Of a stretch of 64,000 nucleotides of DNA, positions 36,401 to 49,400 are shown one piece after another. A model generated the notes under the pieces. That model had not been told where the DNA came from. It saw only the letters and a list, made by a program, of their open reading frames with translations, and did not search any database. The DNA lies in the NCBI GenBank assembly GCA_024449915.1, contig JAMZAV010001724.1:1-64000 (forward strand). Reading direction: 5' to 3'. The first letter of the stretch is position 1, and every line of letters starts with the position of its first letter. The position numbers were made by a program, and so were the translations under genes. This DNA comes from Sweltsa coloradensis (taxonomy: Eukaryota > Arthropoda > Insecta > Plecoptera > Chloroperlidae).

Positions 36401-39400
36401 CACCCGATTTTGCTGTCCCTTGATGTTCGTGTTAACAAGGGTCTACTGTATATTAAAAAATGATTTTTGATTTTTCCCCCCTTTTTCAATTTTCTTTTAC
36501 AAGTTTTTTCAGCTACCAATACAATGTTCTTTGAGATTCCCCTGACAGGTGAACGTTATACTGTATAGACCTACATAAAATATTTGTTTTTGAACTTTTT
36601 TAATCATTTCCGATTTTAGGTTTTCACGTGTACAGCCAGGGTCATATATAAATCAAGAGGTCTGAAAGATACCTCTTTCACCGACATCTCGTGGTCAACT
36701 CTTGGTGCCATTATTTATATCGCTCTGTGAACTGCATTATCGATCGATGGAAGCCCCCTAGACTATTTGATGTTATTAATATTATTTAGGAGGCTTTGAA
36801 AGACTCTTGGTCAACAAAATAGTCAATATCTAGAAGGCAGTCAGAAGTGAAACACAATTTTATCAAAACAAAAGCATAAAACAAACTTTGGTGGTTTGCA
36901 AATAAGACTTGACAGCCAAGATAGAATTATTCGAAATTAATTAGAAACTAAGGCAAATATAAGTACTAAGGCATAGTCTTAATGCTATGCCTAGGCTAAG
37001 GTATCGATATATAATGCTCTCTTTACGTTCCATATTATATTTCTTCTAGGCTTGATAGTTTCTCTGGTGAATAGAGAATTTTTCTTTGACATTAGCAGCC
37101 ATGTTTCTTATTTACGTCGATAATGCAGTTCACAGGGCGATATAAATAATGGCACAAAGAGTTGACCACTAGATGTCGGTGAAAGAGGTATCTTTCAGAC
37201 CTCTTGATTTATATATTATGACCCTGACTGTACAACATTATTTTTTGCGTGGCCCTTCACAAATGTCCTTTAAAGTTTGACTGTTTACAGAAACCATAAA
37301 CCCCTGCTTACCAGGGTGATGTTAGCAGTGCTGTACTGTCCAGTGTAGTTCTTCTTTGTAATCATCGTGTAGATAGTTTTGGCAAGCGTAGTCGAGAGAT
37401 TCGCTACGAACATCTGGATCGAGTCTTGCTCCACTTCGCTGCCGTTAGCGTACACATACCCGAGCTCTTGAGCGTCATCGTAGATACTGTGATAATACCT
37501 GCGAACATGAATCAGTATTATGTATATTTGTAATGATGTCACAGGCTCAGTTGCCCTTAGAAAACAAGAACATGACTGAAGTTCACAATATGGTTCCTGC
37601 TGCAAGTACTAAGTACAGCAATGCTTGGGTTGATAGGGCCTAGAGGCTAGTTTAGTGTTGGTTGGGGAAAGATTGATAGAGGCTGGGAGCCAACAGCTTA
37701 CCTTGAAAAAGTTCGGCGGCTGTGTAGAGTTGAAGATCACACAAATATATACACAAATTACAAGTTACATTACGACGAAACGTTTCGGCTTGCACAGCCT
37801 TGTTCACCCGTCGGAGTTGAGAGAGTTACTAACTAAATAAATGGCTACTATTTACAAATATGTACAAGAGGCGCTGTTGGCAGTGGAGAGGGGAACTAGG
37901 GAAGGTCAGCCAGGTAAGGTAGTTCTCTGTTTCCCCTCTAGACTCCAAGGTTAGCGTAGGTTTAGGTTGGGAGGCTCACGGGAGCTGGTGACCATTTGGT
38001 GTGCCAGTTCCCATTTCCTGAGCTCTCCTTCACTGCAGTTATGTGGTAATGCTTTTATGATGCTGGCGTTGAAGCAGTCATTAAAGCTAAGGTTATGAGT
38101 GGCTGCGTGTAGTGCCACTGGTTTGTCATTGGCCCTCACTGTGTCGTGCCTGTGCCCATTCATTCTTTGCCTCAGAGTGTTAGTGGTTAGGCCTATATAC
38201 TCCGCAGGCAGTGCTGACATCTCAGTTGGTATATGAGGTTTTTGGTGGTGCAGGTGTTGTGGTGCTTTATCGGATATGTCATCTCCGTGGCTCTGGCCGT
38301 GAAGGTCTTGGCTGGGAGGTTTATCGGGCAGGTGTGGCAGCGATTGCTCTGGCAGGGGTAGGATCCTCTGGGTAGGGTGTCCTCTTTTTGTCTCCTCTGT
38401 AAGTCATGTTTCACTAACATGTTGCTCAGGTTTGGTGGACGTCTGAAGAATACTCTGGGGATGTTGTTGGCCAGGTGTTGCGTGGTAGCAGAGGATGCAA
38501 GGAGGTGGCTACCTCTCTTGAGGATCCCGTTGAGGATGTGTAGGCCAGGGTGCCACTGTGTCACCAAGGGTATTGTGTCTCCTTGGGTAGTTGTAGGCTT
38601 GATAGGTTTGTCCGTGGTAGGGCGGTACACTTGTTGTTCTACTTGTTCTTTCGGATAACCTCGAGTAACAAAAGCATTCACAATGCGTTGGCAATAGTGT
38701 GCGAGGTCTTCTTCGTTTGAGCAGATGCGTTTGCCTCGGGTAGCCAACGAGTGGGGCAGGGACCGTTTGGTATACTTCGGGTGGCAGCTCTTGAAGTGTA
38801 GCAATGACAATTAGAGGTGGTGCGTGACAAGAAAGACTCACGACTTTCCTCGTGATTGTGCGTGAATGCTTTGAAAAGGTAGGTCGAGATTTTTCGTGAT
38901 AATATAACAGACACGCGTGACCGTACGTGACACTAAATGCCAAACGCGGAACGAGCCCTTCTCCTCCGCGAGGCCAGGCTACCCTTCTCTTAGCTTGCTT
39001 TGAGTCGGCACCTGCCCTAAAATTCAGCCATGAATACGTGCTTGAGAGAGTAATAAATCAACAATCTCTTGAATTTATTGTCTGCCAATCACTTGTTTTC
39101 ATCAATAGTTATTTATTTGTTCACCGCTCTCTCGAGAGGATCAAGTGACGACAGGATGTCTGCCATCTGACAATGCAAACATGACTGGGTTGGTGGTGAT
39201 TTTACATGATCGTATATATTAGGCAAAATATTATTCGCAAATATTATTCTAAAGTCGAATATTTGCACAGCCCTAGTAAAAATTAATAATATTACGCCCA
39301 TGGAGAAAAGATTCTGATAACACTAACGCACGAAATTGTTTCCCAGACAGATCTAGGCGTTCCATAGGGCTGCGAGTTTCCAAGTTAAGCACTACCAACA

Positions 39401-42400
39401 ACATACGTTAGGTTACGGGAAACAGCTTACATGGGTTAACGAAATGGCTGTAGGTCAAGTCTATTAGAAATTACTAGGGATGTGCGGGTACCCGAAAAAC
39501 GGGTAATTTTCGGGTAGGTAAAATTACCCGACCTCGGGTCGGGCCGTCAATTCCTACCCGAAAAAGTCGGGTCGGGTAGAAGTAATAAAGAAACACGCCA
39601 ATCTGCTCCTTTTAAACCTCCCGCTCAGACGCCAAACGAACAGCTGACGTCGGAGCGGACCAATCGCTACGACGTGGGCGCGGCTATGCTATGATGCTGT
39701 GTCCTTGGCTCTTCCGTCGCTGTCCCCGCTAAAGTAATAGGCCCTACTGACCGTCATTACTCGTCTTCTGGTTATTCAACGCTAATAACGGCATAAAGCA
39801 AGTTGAATATTACGTACGTAGGCGAATGGTGAAAAAGAAACAACGCTAATAAACATCGTCTAATGCCTAGGCGGCAGGCCTAGAACAAAGTTGCAATTCA
39901 TCTAGAAGTTCGATCTAGTGCGCATCGTTGCGCGCAGCAGAGCGTTGGGCGGAGTCAGACCGAAAGGCTGGTGCAAACGCGCGATTTCGTCAGATGCATG
40001 GCTGGTACAAACGCATGATGATGATTTCGTCGGCCGGAAGAGAAAAATACGCGATCGCATCGGTTTTTCTTGGGGTTTTCGTATCGGAAATATTAGAAAA
40101 CGATCGTTACGATATTATTTCCGAGAATAACGAACGATTGATGCAGGAAAACGATAATAGCGGGATTTCACTGTACTAGACCTAGGCCTAGGCATACTCA
40201 AGCAAAAGTTCATAAGACGCCGATTTGGATGTTCTTCGTGTCAATACAGCCCAGAGTGGCTACCTGCAACCAATGCAAAACTGTTTTGTAGGATTTTTTT
40301 TTTAAATGAATTCACAAATAAAAAAAATTTCACTACCCGAGCCCGACCCGAGGGTACTTCAATTACCCGAGCCCGAGGGTACTTTCAATTACCCGACCCG
40401 AGCCCGACCCGAGTTCAAAAACCACTACCCGCACATCCCTAGAAATTACACAGATGCAAGTAAAATAATTTTCTATAAATTTGACACACATGGCCAGCGG
40501 AACTGTGTAGGAAATCAAATCGGGACCGATCGGGAAAAGTAAGCTAAAATTGACTCTTCGGAAAAGGGAATTAAATATATTTCAATGAGTCAGAATGACT
40601 TTGAACATCACAACAGGCTAACTTATGTCAAAATTGTCATAATATTAATTCACAACAGATAGGCCTAATTGTTTAAATGTCCACATGGGTTTAAATTAAA
40701 CATATAAATATTCCTAAACCTCAGGCACGTACTGATTGGTGAACTGTGTGCCGTGGTCAGCGATGACAAGTCCCGGGAGGTCAGGTTCTTCCTTGAGGAA
40801 CGTCTGCAGCGAGGCCGGGGGGAGGTTCGTGCTGTTGTCGGATGTGAAGGACAGGCCGTGGCCCGCACCGATCTCCTGCAGTTTAGACACAAACTCGGAC
40901 AGCTGACAAACAAAGATGTCATCATTAATTGGATAATGATTTAGCAAGCATTTAAGAGCAAGATCAATAACTACACCCTATAATTAGAGATGTGCAAAAA
41001 TGTTTTTTTTTAAGTTTGAAAATTCGCGCCTTAAAAATAAAAATTCGCGATTTGTCGCGATTTACCAAAAAACACAATTTTCTCATGCACAACTTAAAAA
41101 AAAAAAAGTTTCAGGATAATTTGATTGATTTTAATGATTTAAAAGAAAAACAAGCTCATGAGAGTGAAGTTCAGAATCAGTTATAATTTTAAGCTCAATT
41201 TTAGCCTTCAGTTTTCAAAGTTTCCGACAGTTTTTACCAGAATTAATTTCGTCTACCCGGCACCTCCACCAAATTTACGAAATTATGCATTTTATATGTT
41301 ATGTCTTTTGATATGGATATGAAGTATTTTGAGCTTACTCTCGTTTAAACGATTATTACGATCTCACAATCGCGTTGTATGACCCGGCACCTCCACCATA
41401 TGTACCAGCCAGAGTTAATTTAATTTCGACTTCGACCCGGCACCTCCACCAAAACTTTGATTTTTTTTTTTTAATTTCGTGACCTAATTTGCATTAAAGG
41501 ACATAATTGCTAATTTCGCCACTAGTTCGCGGTATCAACTAAAATTTCGCGAAAATTCGCGAATTTTAAATTGGTACCATTCAATCACAATTCATGAGAT
41601 TCATGTTCAAACTGAATTTGAAGGGATTATTGCAACTTTAAAAAAAATTGCGAATTTCGTTGTCACCATTTTTGCACATCTCTACCTATAATCAATCTGA
41701 AACCAGAGCTGAAGCAAAACCAACAGTTGGGAATCGCACATATCTCATGTTTTTATAGAATAATGTTTAAACTTTATAAAATAAAATATAAATAAAATAC
41801 AACTTTATAGACTAATAAAATAAATGACATTGCGCCACGGAAACACATCACTCACTAGTGATGACGCGGATGTCAACATTAGACTAAATAATAATATAAA
41901 TTAGGGGTCTGCGGGTACCCGAAATTTCGGGTAATTTCGGGTTTTGAAGCATACCCGAAATTCGGGCTTTTATAAATGTAAATCGGGTTTTTTTCGGGTA
42001 GGCCTAGGCCTAAATTGCTAACCTCTTTGGACCCTTAAATCGTCAAAAAATGATTGCGAAATGGAGCAAAATAAGACTGGTTTTACTTTTAAAGGCGAAA
42101 TACAGTCAGTTCTATATTTTTTCACGAAATTTGGTCGAAATCGGCAGTTTTTTCCCCATTTTCCAAGTATGTAGGCCTACTATATTCTCGCGAGAAAATA
42201 GGCCACTACAATAATAGGCCACACAAGTACAACAGCTGTTGAGCTGCTGCTGGTGACGTCACACCTCACAGGGTCGGCAACATAACAAATACAAACTATA
42301 GAAACTTTGTTTCTTGATCTACGAAGTACCAACATTTGAAACTTAACGGCGGGAAAAACGGCGGGAAGTTTGAAAATACGCGAAATTTGAAAAAATAGTT

Positions 42401-45400
42401 TGAAATAATTGAATTTTTTATGCAAAATGGATCCTTTATTTTGAGTTTTTATACTGAAATTAAAGATTTTTTTATAACAAAATGAAGACTTTAGTTGCTA
42501 TTTTTCAGGGTCCCTAAATTAATAATTAATGTGAATAATTATAACTTAATTATCGTTAATTCTTTTTTGTAAGTTTAGTCAGGCCATGGGCTTAATAGTT
42601 ACCATTAGTTAAATCTTTTAATTGCAAATAAAAATTGCATTAATTAATATGTGTAATTCGTAGTTTATTTTAGTGGAAAAAATACCCGACCCGAACCCGA
42701 AATTAAGTTATTTTTTACTACCCGAACCCGAAAACTACCCGAACCTAAAAACTGCTACCCGCAGACCCCTCATATAAATGACACTTTTTCTATGCTACGG
42801 AAACAACGTCACTCACTTATTACGGGGCGGGTGACAACTTTAGACAAATGAAATAAATGAGACTTTATGCACGCTACGGAAACACGTTAGTCAATTATTT
42901 TTGGAAGAAATCAGTGATTTTTCTTTGGACCGTTCCACTCAAATGAAGTTAAAACAACGATCCATACACTTGAGAAGTTTGATCAAACAGTGTCTCGACA
43001 TACAGTAAGATCTCTCTTATCCGAGTTGGATGAGACCGGGGGCACCTCGGATTTGCAAAAAACTCGGATGGCGCGGATCAATTGTTTATTTGCTCTCGTA
43101 GCATAGCCTGATGTGGTAAAATGATATATGACACATGTAATGGATAAAGGAACATAAAATACACACGATACACTTCATACAGGGTATACTAAATGATTTA
43201 ATAGCTTGTAATTCAAGCTCACGAACACACGTACACAATTAGGCCTACATGTCGTAATAAAAACGTATGTCTAGGCCTAGGCCTAGGCCTAAACTCGACG
43301 CAGTAGGCCTAGGCCTACAATGCAAACATAGGCCTAGGCCTAGCTCTCTTTCTCATGTGGGAAAACCTCTCACTACTATGCCCGCGCTGAAGCTCACGAC
43401 GCAAGATAAGTCTGGGAAAGAAATAAGATAAGCCCAGGAATAACAATTCAATGCGTCGTGATTACGAATTTCGTGAATCGGTTGAAACATGATTGCATCT
43501 AGTTCCACAACGACCATCTTTGAACAGCTGTGTGTGAGATGGCTGGATCGTATGCGCACGCGCAGGCGCGCGACGCACACTGACCTCTATATGCTCAGTG
43601 GGTGGCACTGACGCTTACCGGCGATGCGCCCGACGCACACTGACCACTGAACTCTATACGCTCAGTACACTGATGCACACTGCTCGAAAGTCGAGATATA
43701 TCGCCGATCTATCTTCTTTGCACTCACTCGTAAGGCATGCCTACAAAATGTATGCGAGTACATTTAAAAAAGTGCGGCGCGGCGTCTGTAATTATTTTTA
43801 TGTTTTATTTACGTATTTAAAACTTTAATTTTTTTTTTTTTTTTTTTTTGGCGGCTCGGTTAACACGGAACATTGGATAAGAGGAGATCGGATAAGAGAG
43901 ATCTTACTGTAGTTGTTTTTACTACAAATGCAAAAGCTTAGCAGGTGACTGGCCGCCTGCTTGTCGCCTGAGTGCCGGTATCTGGTGCTGAGCGGCGTCA
44001 AAGATCATCTTTTGTTTGACGAGTCGTAGTTAGAGCGGCAAGTCCAGTGGCACAGCAAAAATACCTACTCCTGTATTGCTTTACAAAACGTATGCAATTT
44101 TACATGTTAAAACGTTGCAACGTGCATTATAATGGGAAGGGAGTAAAATAAGGTGTTGTTATAGCTAGAGATAATGAGAAATGGTGATATAAAAACCCAA
44201 ATTTAGCGTTTTTTGCGATTTCATTTAAATGGTCAAAAACATAACTAAAAAAAAAATTAAAAAAAAAATGAAATGAAATGAAAAAAAAAATCCCTTTAAG
44301 CCTTTTAAATAGGGATGACATAAATTCCAATAAGTTAGAATCGATCATTGTGACCCACAAATCTATTCAGAATCGATTCCCAAGCAAAAATAAATATTTG
44401 TACGCACCATTTTTTTGGTGGACTATTGCCGCGGAGTCCGTGATATGCGTCGTTATTTTGGCGGTCTATTTACGTGGAGCCCGTGACGTTACGAAACAAT
44501 GTACCGCCCGCTGCGCGCGTAATGTTCGGTCTGGACCGGCACCTGCACCAAAATTCACAAAAATTCTGGACCGGCACCTCCACCATCCCCCCACATTTTA
44601 AGCTCTAAAATGCTCAATTTCGCGAGTTAATTCGCCTTTTGACCAGTTTTATACAATTTCGTTCGTTATTTCGCGATATACACGAGATTTTGCAAAATTC
44701 GCGTTTTCAAAATGTTTTTTCCATCTCCAAATGATGTAATTTGTCGACAATATTATATTTTAGGCAATAAAATGGATACCTATTTAAAATAATTCGCGAA
44801 TTTCGTTATCACCATTTTTCACTACCTCTAGTTATAGCGGGAAAATTGTTATTATGGGAAACGTTTAACCAAGTATTAATTGACATTGAAACATAGGGAT
44901 TTCGGAAGGAATTAATAAAAAACGGTGTTTATTCAGGAAAAACGATGGTCTGGGAAACGTTTTATGAAGGTTCCACTGTAGTTTGTGCAAAGTAGCCTGA
45001 TCCAGTTAAATTAGTTTGGAAAAGGCCAAATGGCTAGTTTAGTTTAGATTGGAGAAGGGTTGACAGGTTGGGAAAGCATAGAGAACATAAAGCCCAGCCT
45101 GAAGGGCTGGGGGCGACAAAACTTTTCACCTGCTGATGACAACTTTAAATTAGCTACAGTTGTCATCAGCAGGTGAAAAGTTTTGTCGCCCCCAGCCCTT
45201 CAGGCTGGGCTTAATGTTCTCTATGCTTTCCCAACCTGTCAACCCTTCTCCAATCTAAACTGATCCAGTTAAAGCTAGTTCTGGACGAATCAACATGTAG
45301 CCTACCTGTGACCTCGTCTTGACACTGTTGGACGCCGCCTTGTGAAGGAACACCGTGTTGCCCTTCAATAAGTTGGACAGCTGACTCAGCTCAACGAACA

Positions 45401-46411
45401 GGCTGATGTTCTGGATGAAGATCGGAAGAGGCTGATCCGTGACAGACGAGTCCGGGACCGAGGGAAACTCTCCGTGCTTCATGTCGTACACGAGGCGGCT
45501 CGAACCGATGTAGTCGTACGCCTCGCCGTTGAGGAGCGTGAACAGCACGTTGCCTGTTGCACACAACATGTTGTTGGATGAACGAGAAGATCACGCATGG
45601 AAGAAACAATGTGTTTGGTTCTTACGTTTCATACCACGATTCCGGCCAAACAGCTAAATGATCACATTTAAAATATTGCAAAGAAGTTGATGTAGTAAAT
45701 AATCTAAGACAAGGAACATTTTTAAACAATATATCTTCAATATTTAATACAATACAGAAGTTAAAAAATCCATCCGGATCGAGGTTTGAACCAGAGTCTC
45801 CCACAATCAAGGTAGGCCCCTTAGCCAACAAGACCACCAAGACGGTAACTATTTAACTTCTGAATTGTAGTTCCATTATAGATCTGAATGGATGGAACAG
45901 TACTGCAACAAATATCTGTTGCCGTTGAACTGACCAAACAAACATTATTAATAACGTCATTACCTACCGCAGGTCTGAGCGAGTTACAGTACCGTGTGAC
46001 AAGGATATACGTATAATTCACTGCTACTGTCTGGCACTGCGCCAACAATACGGCAGGCACGGAGGACGCAACACTATCTCAACTCTATTCTATAAACTCC
46101 CCCAATCAATAAAAAACATAACAGAACACATCAAATTCAAAATGAACTAACTAAATTCCTAATACAAAAGGCATACTACAGCATAAAAGACTTTATGACA
46201 GACAGAACTACCTAATAATTGCTATATTTTATTATTAGTAGGAGGTACCATATAATAGGCTATAGGCCTATACTATTTTGTAAAATACGTACCTATATTA
46301 TATTATATTAATACTTATGTAACAACTAGTCTATGTTTAGCAAAAATGGACTACACGGTGAAAACTGTTATAAACTTTAACTGTACTTTGTATTGTTATT
46401 TGTTGTCCAAA

Positions 46412-46442
<31 letters not shown>

Positions 46443-49400
46443 GGCCTACTGGCGAGTGAAGTGTGATGCAGAACAGATGACTGGGCGATAAGAACCGGCC
46501 TGCATAGAGATAGCGCTACGTCATTAAGGGCACCGCGTAAATAGGCCGCGGGAAAAACAACGTCAGCACAAGCTCCCGGGCCAAATAGATCGCAGGAATA
46601 ACTGCGCGTAAAATAAAATTTATCGTTAAACTTAAATATTCCTTTTTTAAAATTTTGATGACCAAAGTTAGGGGGTCGGCCTATATTTGGCACAATACGG
46701 TAATTATGGACTTATGGTTGAGTTTAGGTTATTGCTAGAGATGTGTAAATTTCGTAGGCCGCGATAACGCAAAATGGCATTTTAGAGTCATTCTAGAAGT
46801 TGCAGTTTTTCAATTTGTTGGTTATGTTACCCTTTAGCAGTAATATTTTAAAAAACACAAAAAACGCGAAAATTGACTAAATTTGGCTTATAACGCGAAA
46901 TACTATATCTTTAGTGAAACTTTCGCGAAATCCCCGGAATTTTACCTCTGCCTGCGAATTTTCAAAGTTTTAGTCAAAAAACTAGGCCAAAATTGCGAGA
47001 TTTACGTAAAAATTGTGTTTTAGCTTTAGGTACCGCCACTTTCTTGCCAAGCGAGTTTTGCTCCAATCGAATGTGCGCTATCGATAGTCGATGTTTTCTC
47101 GTTTCGACTTTAGAGTTTTATGACGTCACGCCTCCTACTCACTTGCTCCAAGCAGACCCCGGGGCCGTGGCAAGTGTAGCGGAAAGTAGGTCACCGACCG
47201 TGAACGACAAGTGTTTTGGGCTGAGTTGCGTGTGTATTGCTGCTAGGCGCCTAGGCCTAGCTCCTAGCTGTAGAAATGCCGAAAGTAAGAGTGCCTGTTG
47301 AGAAAAGAGCTGCGGAATTTAAAAACGAAGGAGTATATGCCTCTGCAAAAACTTTGTTTTGCAAGTGTGTAATTGCAGGTTAGACCACGAACGTAGAGAT
47401 ACACTGGTCAAACATTGTGCTAGTGAGAAGCATAAACGAATCCGAGATGCTGCAACAAGGCCTAGGCCTTGTTTTGCTACGACAAGCACTTCCGAGCACA
47501 ACAAACAAATCTCGCTCGAAGAAACTCTGTCAAGTGCTAAAAAAATAAAACTTGAGCGAGAAGAATACATCCTAGAAACTGCCGAGGCATTTTTAAGCGC
47601 CAATATTGCGCCGGAAAAATTTGATGACCCTAACATACGAACTTGGATGAATAAGTATGTGAGGGGTGCTGGGGATTTTCCGTCTGCCAACAGCATCAGA
47701 CGTAAAATTGTACCCAAGCTTGGTGAAAAAAAACGGACCGAAATGAAAGCGAACATTCGCGATAAAGATATCCTAATCATGACAGATGAAACTACAGACA
47801 AGGGAGGGAGATGCATTTACAACATATTATGTAAAACCCTAGAGCCAGGGGCTACTCAAACCATCCATCTTCTTGCATCTGTGGTACTTGATTCAGCTGA
47901 TTCAGCTTCATGTGCAAAGGCAGTGATTGATACTCTTGCACAATATGAAGTAGAATATAACCATGTCATTGCTTTTGTGTCTGACGCAGCCAGATACATG
48001 ACTAAATGTTACAAGGTATTGAATGGACTCATCGAAGACATGATTCATATACAGTGCTGGGCACATAAAATTCACTTGGTCGGCGTAATATGGCAGGAGG
48101 CTTTAGACGAGTTGAACACTGTAATTGTGAAAGTAAAAAGTGCATTCCTAAATACGAGGAAGCGTAAGAATCAATACGCAAAACATTTGGCAGACAAGTA
48201 TGGAGAGAAGAGTGGCAAGGTAAGAATGAGTGGCTAAGAGGACTTGCTTTTTATTTAACAAAGGTTGAATCCTAGGCCCTAACCTAATAATTACTAGGCT
48301 AGGCCTAGGCCTTGCCTTAGCCTAAGAGTGTGCAGGCCTAGGCCTTAACCTAGGCCTAGCTACTATGAGTGTACAGACCTAGGCCTAGGCCTACTGGCCT
48401 AGTGATATTCAAGACTTAGGCTTAAGTCCCTGAGCAAAGTTATCCTGATGCTAGGCCTAGGCCATAGATACTAGCCTAGGCCAAGTAAATTCCTTCAAAA
48501 TTATGAAGTTCTAGCACACTAAGGTTAAAATCAAAGTGGATTGGGCCTGCCTAGGAGCTAGGCCTAGGCCCTAGCCATGTAGCCTATTTCTGGATAAACC
48601 ATCCAACATTGTGTTTACATTTTCTAGGTAAAGCAGTTCCCAATGCCGGTGTTAACTCGTTGGAACTCGTGGTTCAAATCAGTTGAATATGTAGACGAGT
48701 TTTTTGATGACATCTTGGAATTTATCCAAGAGGGGGATCTAAGTGGTTCGGGACGGAAACGCTGGAATTAAGTTTTTTAAAGCATTGACGACACGAGAGG
48801 TGCAAGTGATTAAAATCCAGTCACTTCATGTTACATCGGCCTGTAAAACCTTGGTGGAGCTAATCACATTCTTGGAGGGCACACATTATCCTACTGGGCA
48901 TCTTGTCTTCAGCAAAGTGGATGATTTGTGTTCGAAGTTCACAATTTTGGGTATGTTTTACTGATTAAATTTAGATGGTAAAGTAATGTCATCTTCTACA
49001 TTTAGGCCTACACATTTTAACCACTAAAGGCCTACAAATAGAATTTTTTAATATTTTCAGGGAATGGCCATTTTGCTACTGAAGTCAACTCAATGCTGGA
49101 CGATTTACCGGCAATACAACGGGCACAAGTGACTCAAAAATTACAGGCTGCTGCACACCAAGCTTCTGTAAAGCGCAGGGACCTAAAAATGCAGGATCCA
49201 GGAAGAAAGGGGGGGAGTAGTCTGGGGGCTGGTCTAGAACCACAAAATTTGGGGGAGGCCACAAGCAGCCACACAGCAAATTAACAAACAACGTGAAGAC
49301 TTGCCCTTTGTTTCCGAATTGGACACTCTTACTTTCGAAACAGGCTATTTTGATTTGCAGCGTATTGTCAAAGAAGCTTTAAAAAATGCAGAATGTACTA

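Larger units (their letters stand above)
35314..36448. mobile_element. pogo-like element with a nested hAT
   Basis: Ends CAGTAGTCTCTCTAATCCG and CAAGGGTCTACTG (inverted CAGTAGACCCTTG), with TA on each side. It starts a few bases after the hAT at 34610-35302. About 410 bp remain without the nested hAT. Confidence 0.7.
37687..38829 (-). mobile_element. 5'-truncated Penelope-like element
   Basis: The minus strand carries the C-terminal part of a Penelope-like polyprotein (38810 to 37951), then a non-coding end with a hammerhead-like motif (37755-37812), and stops at CCAACAGCTTACC. The reverse transcriptase core is missing. Confidence 0.88.

Noticed and set aside
38509..38943. Open frame of 144 codons overlapping the Penelope-like element
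   Set aside because: Shadow of the coding frame at 38193-38810.
47319..47816. Minus-strand frame of 165 codons
   Set aside because: Antisense shadow of the hAT transposase.
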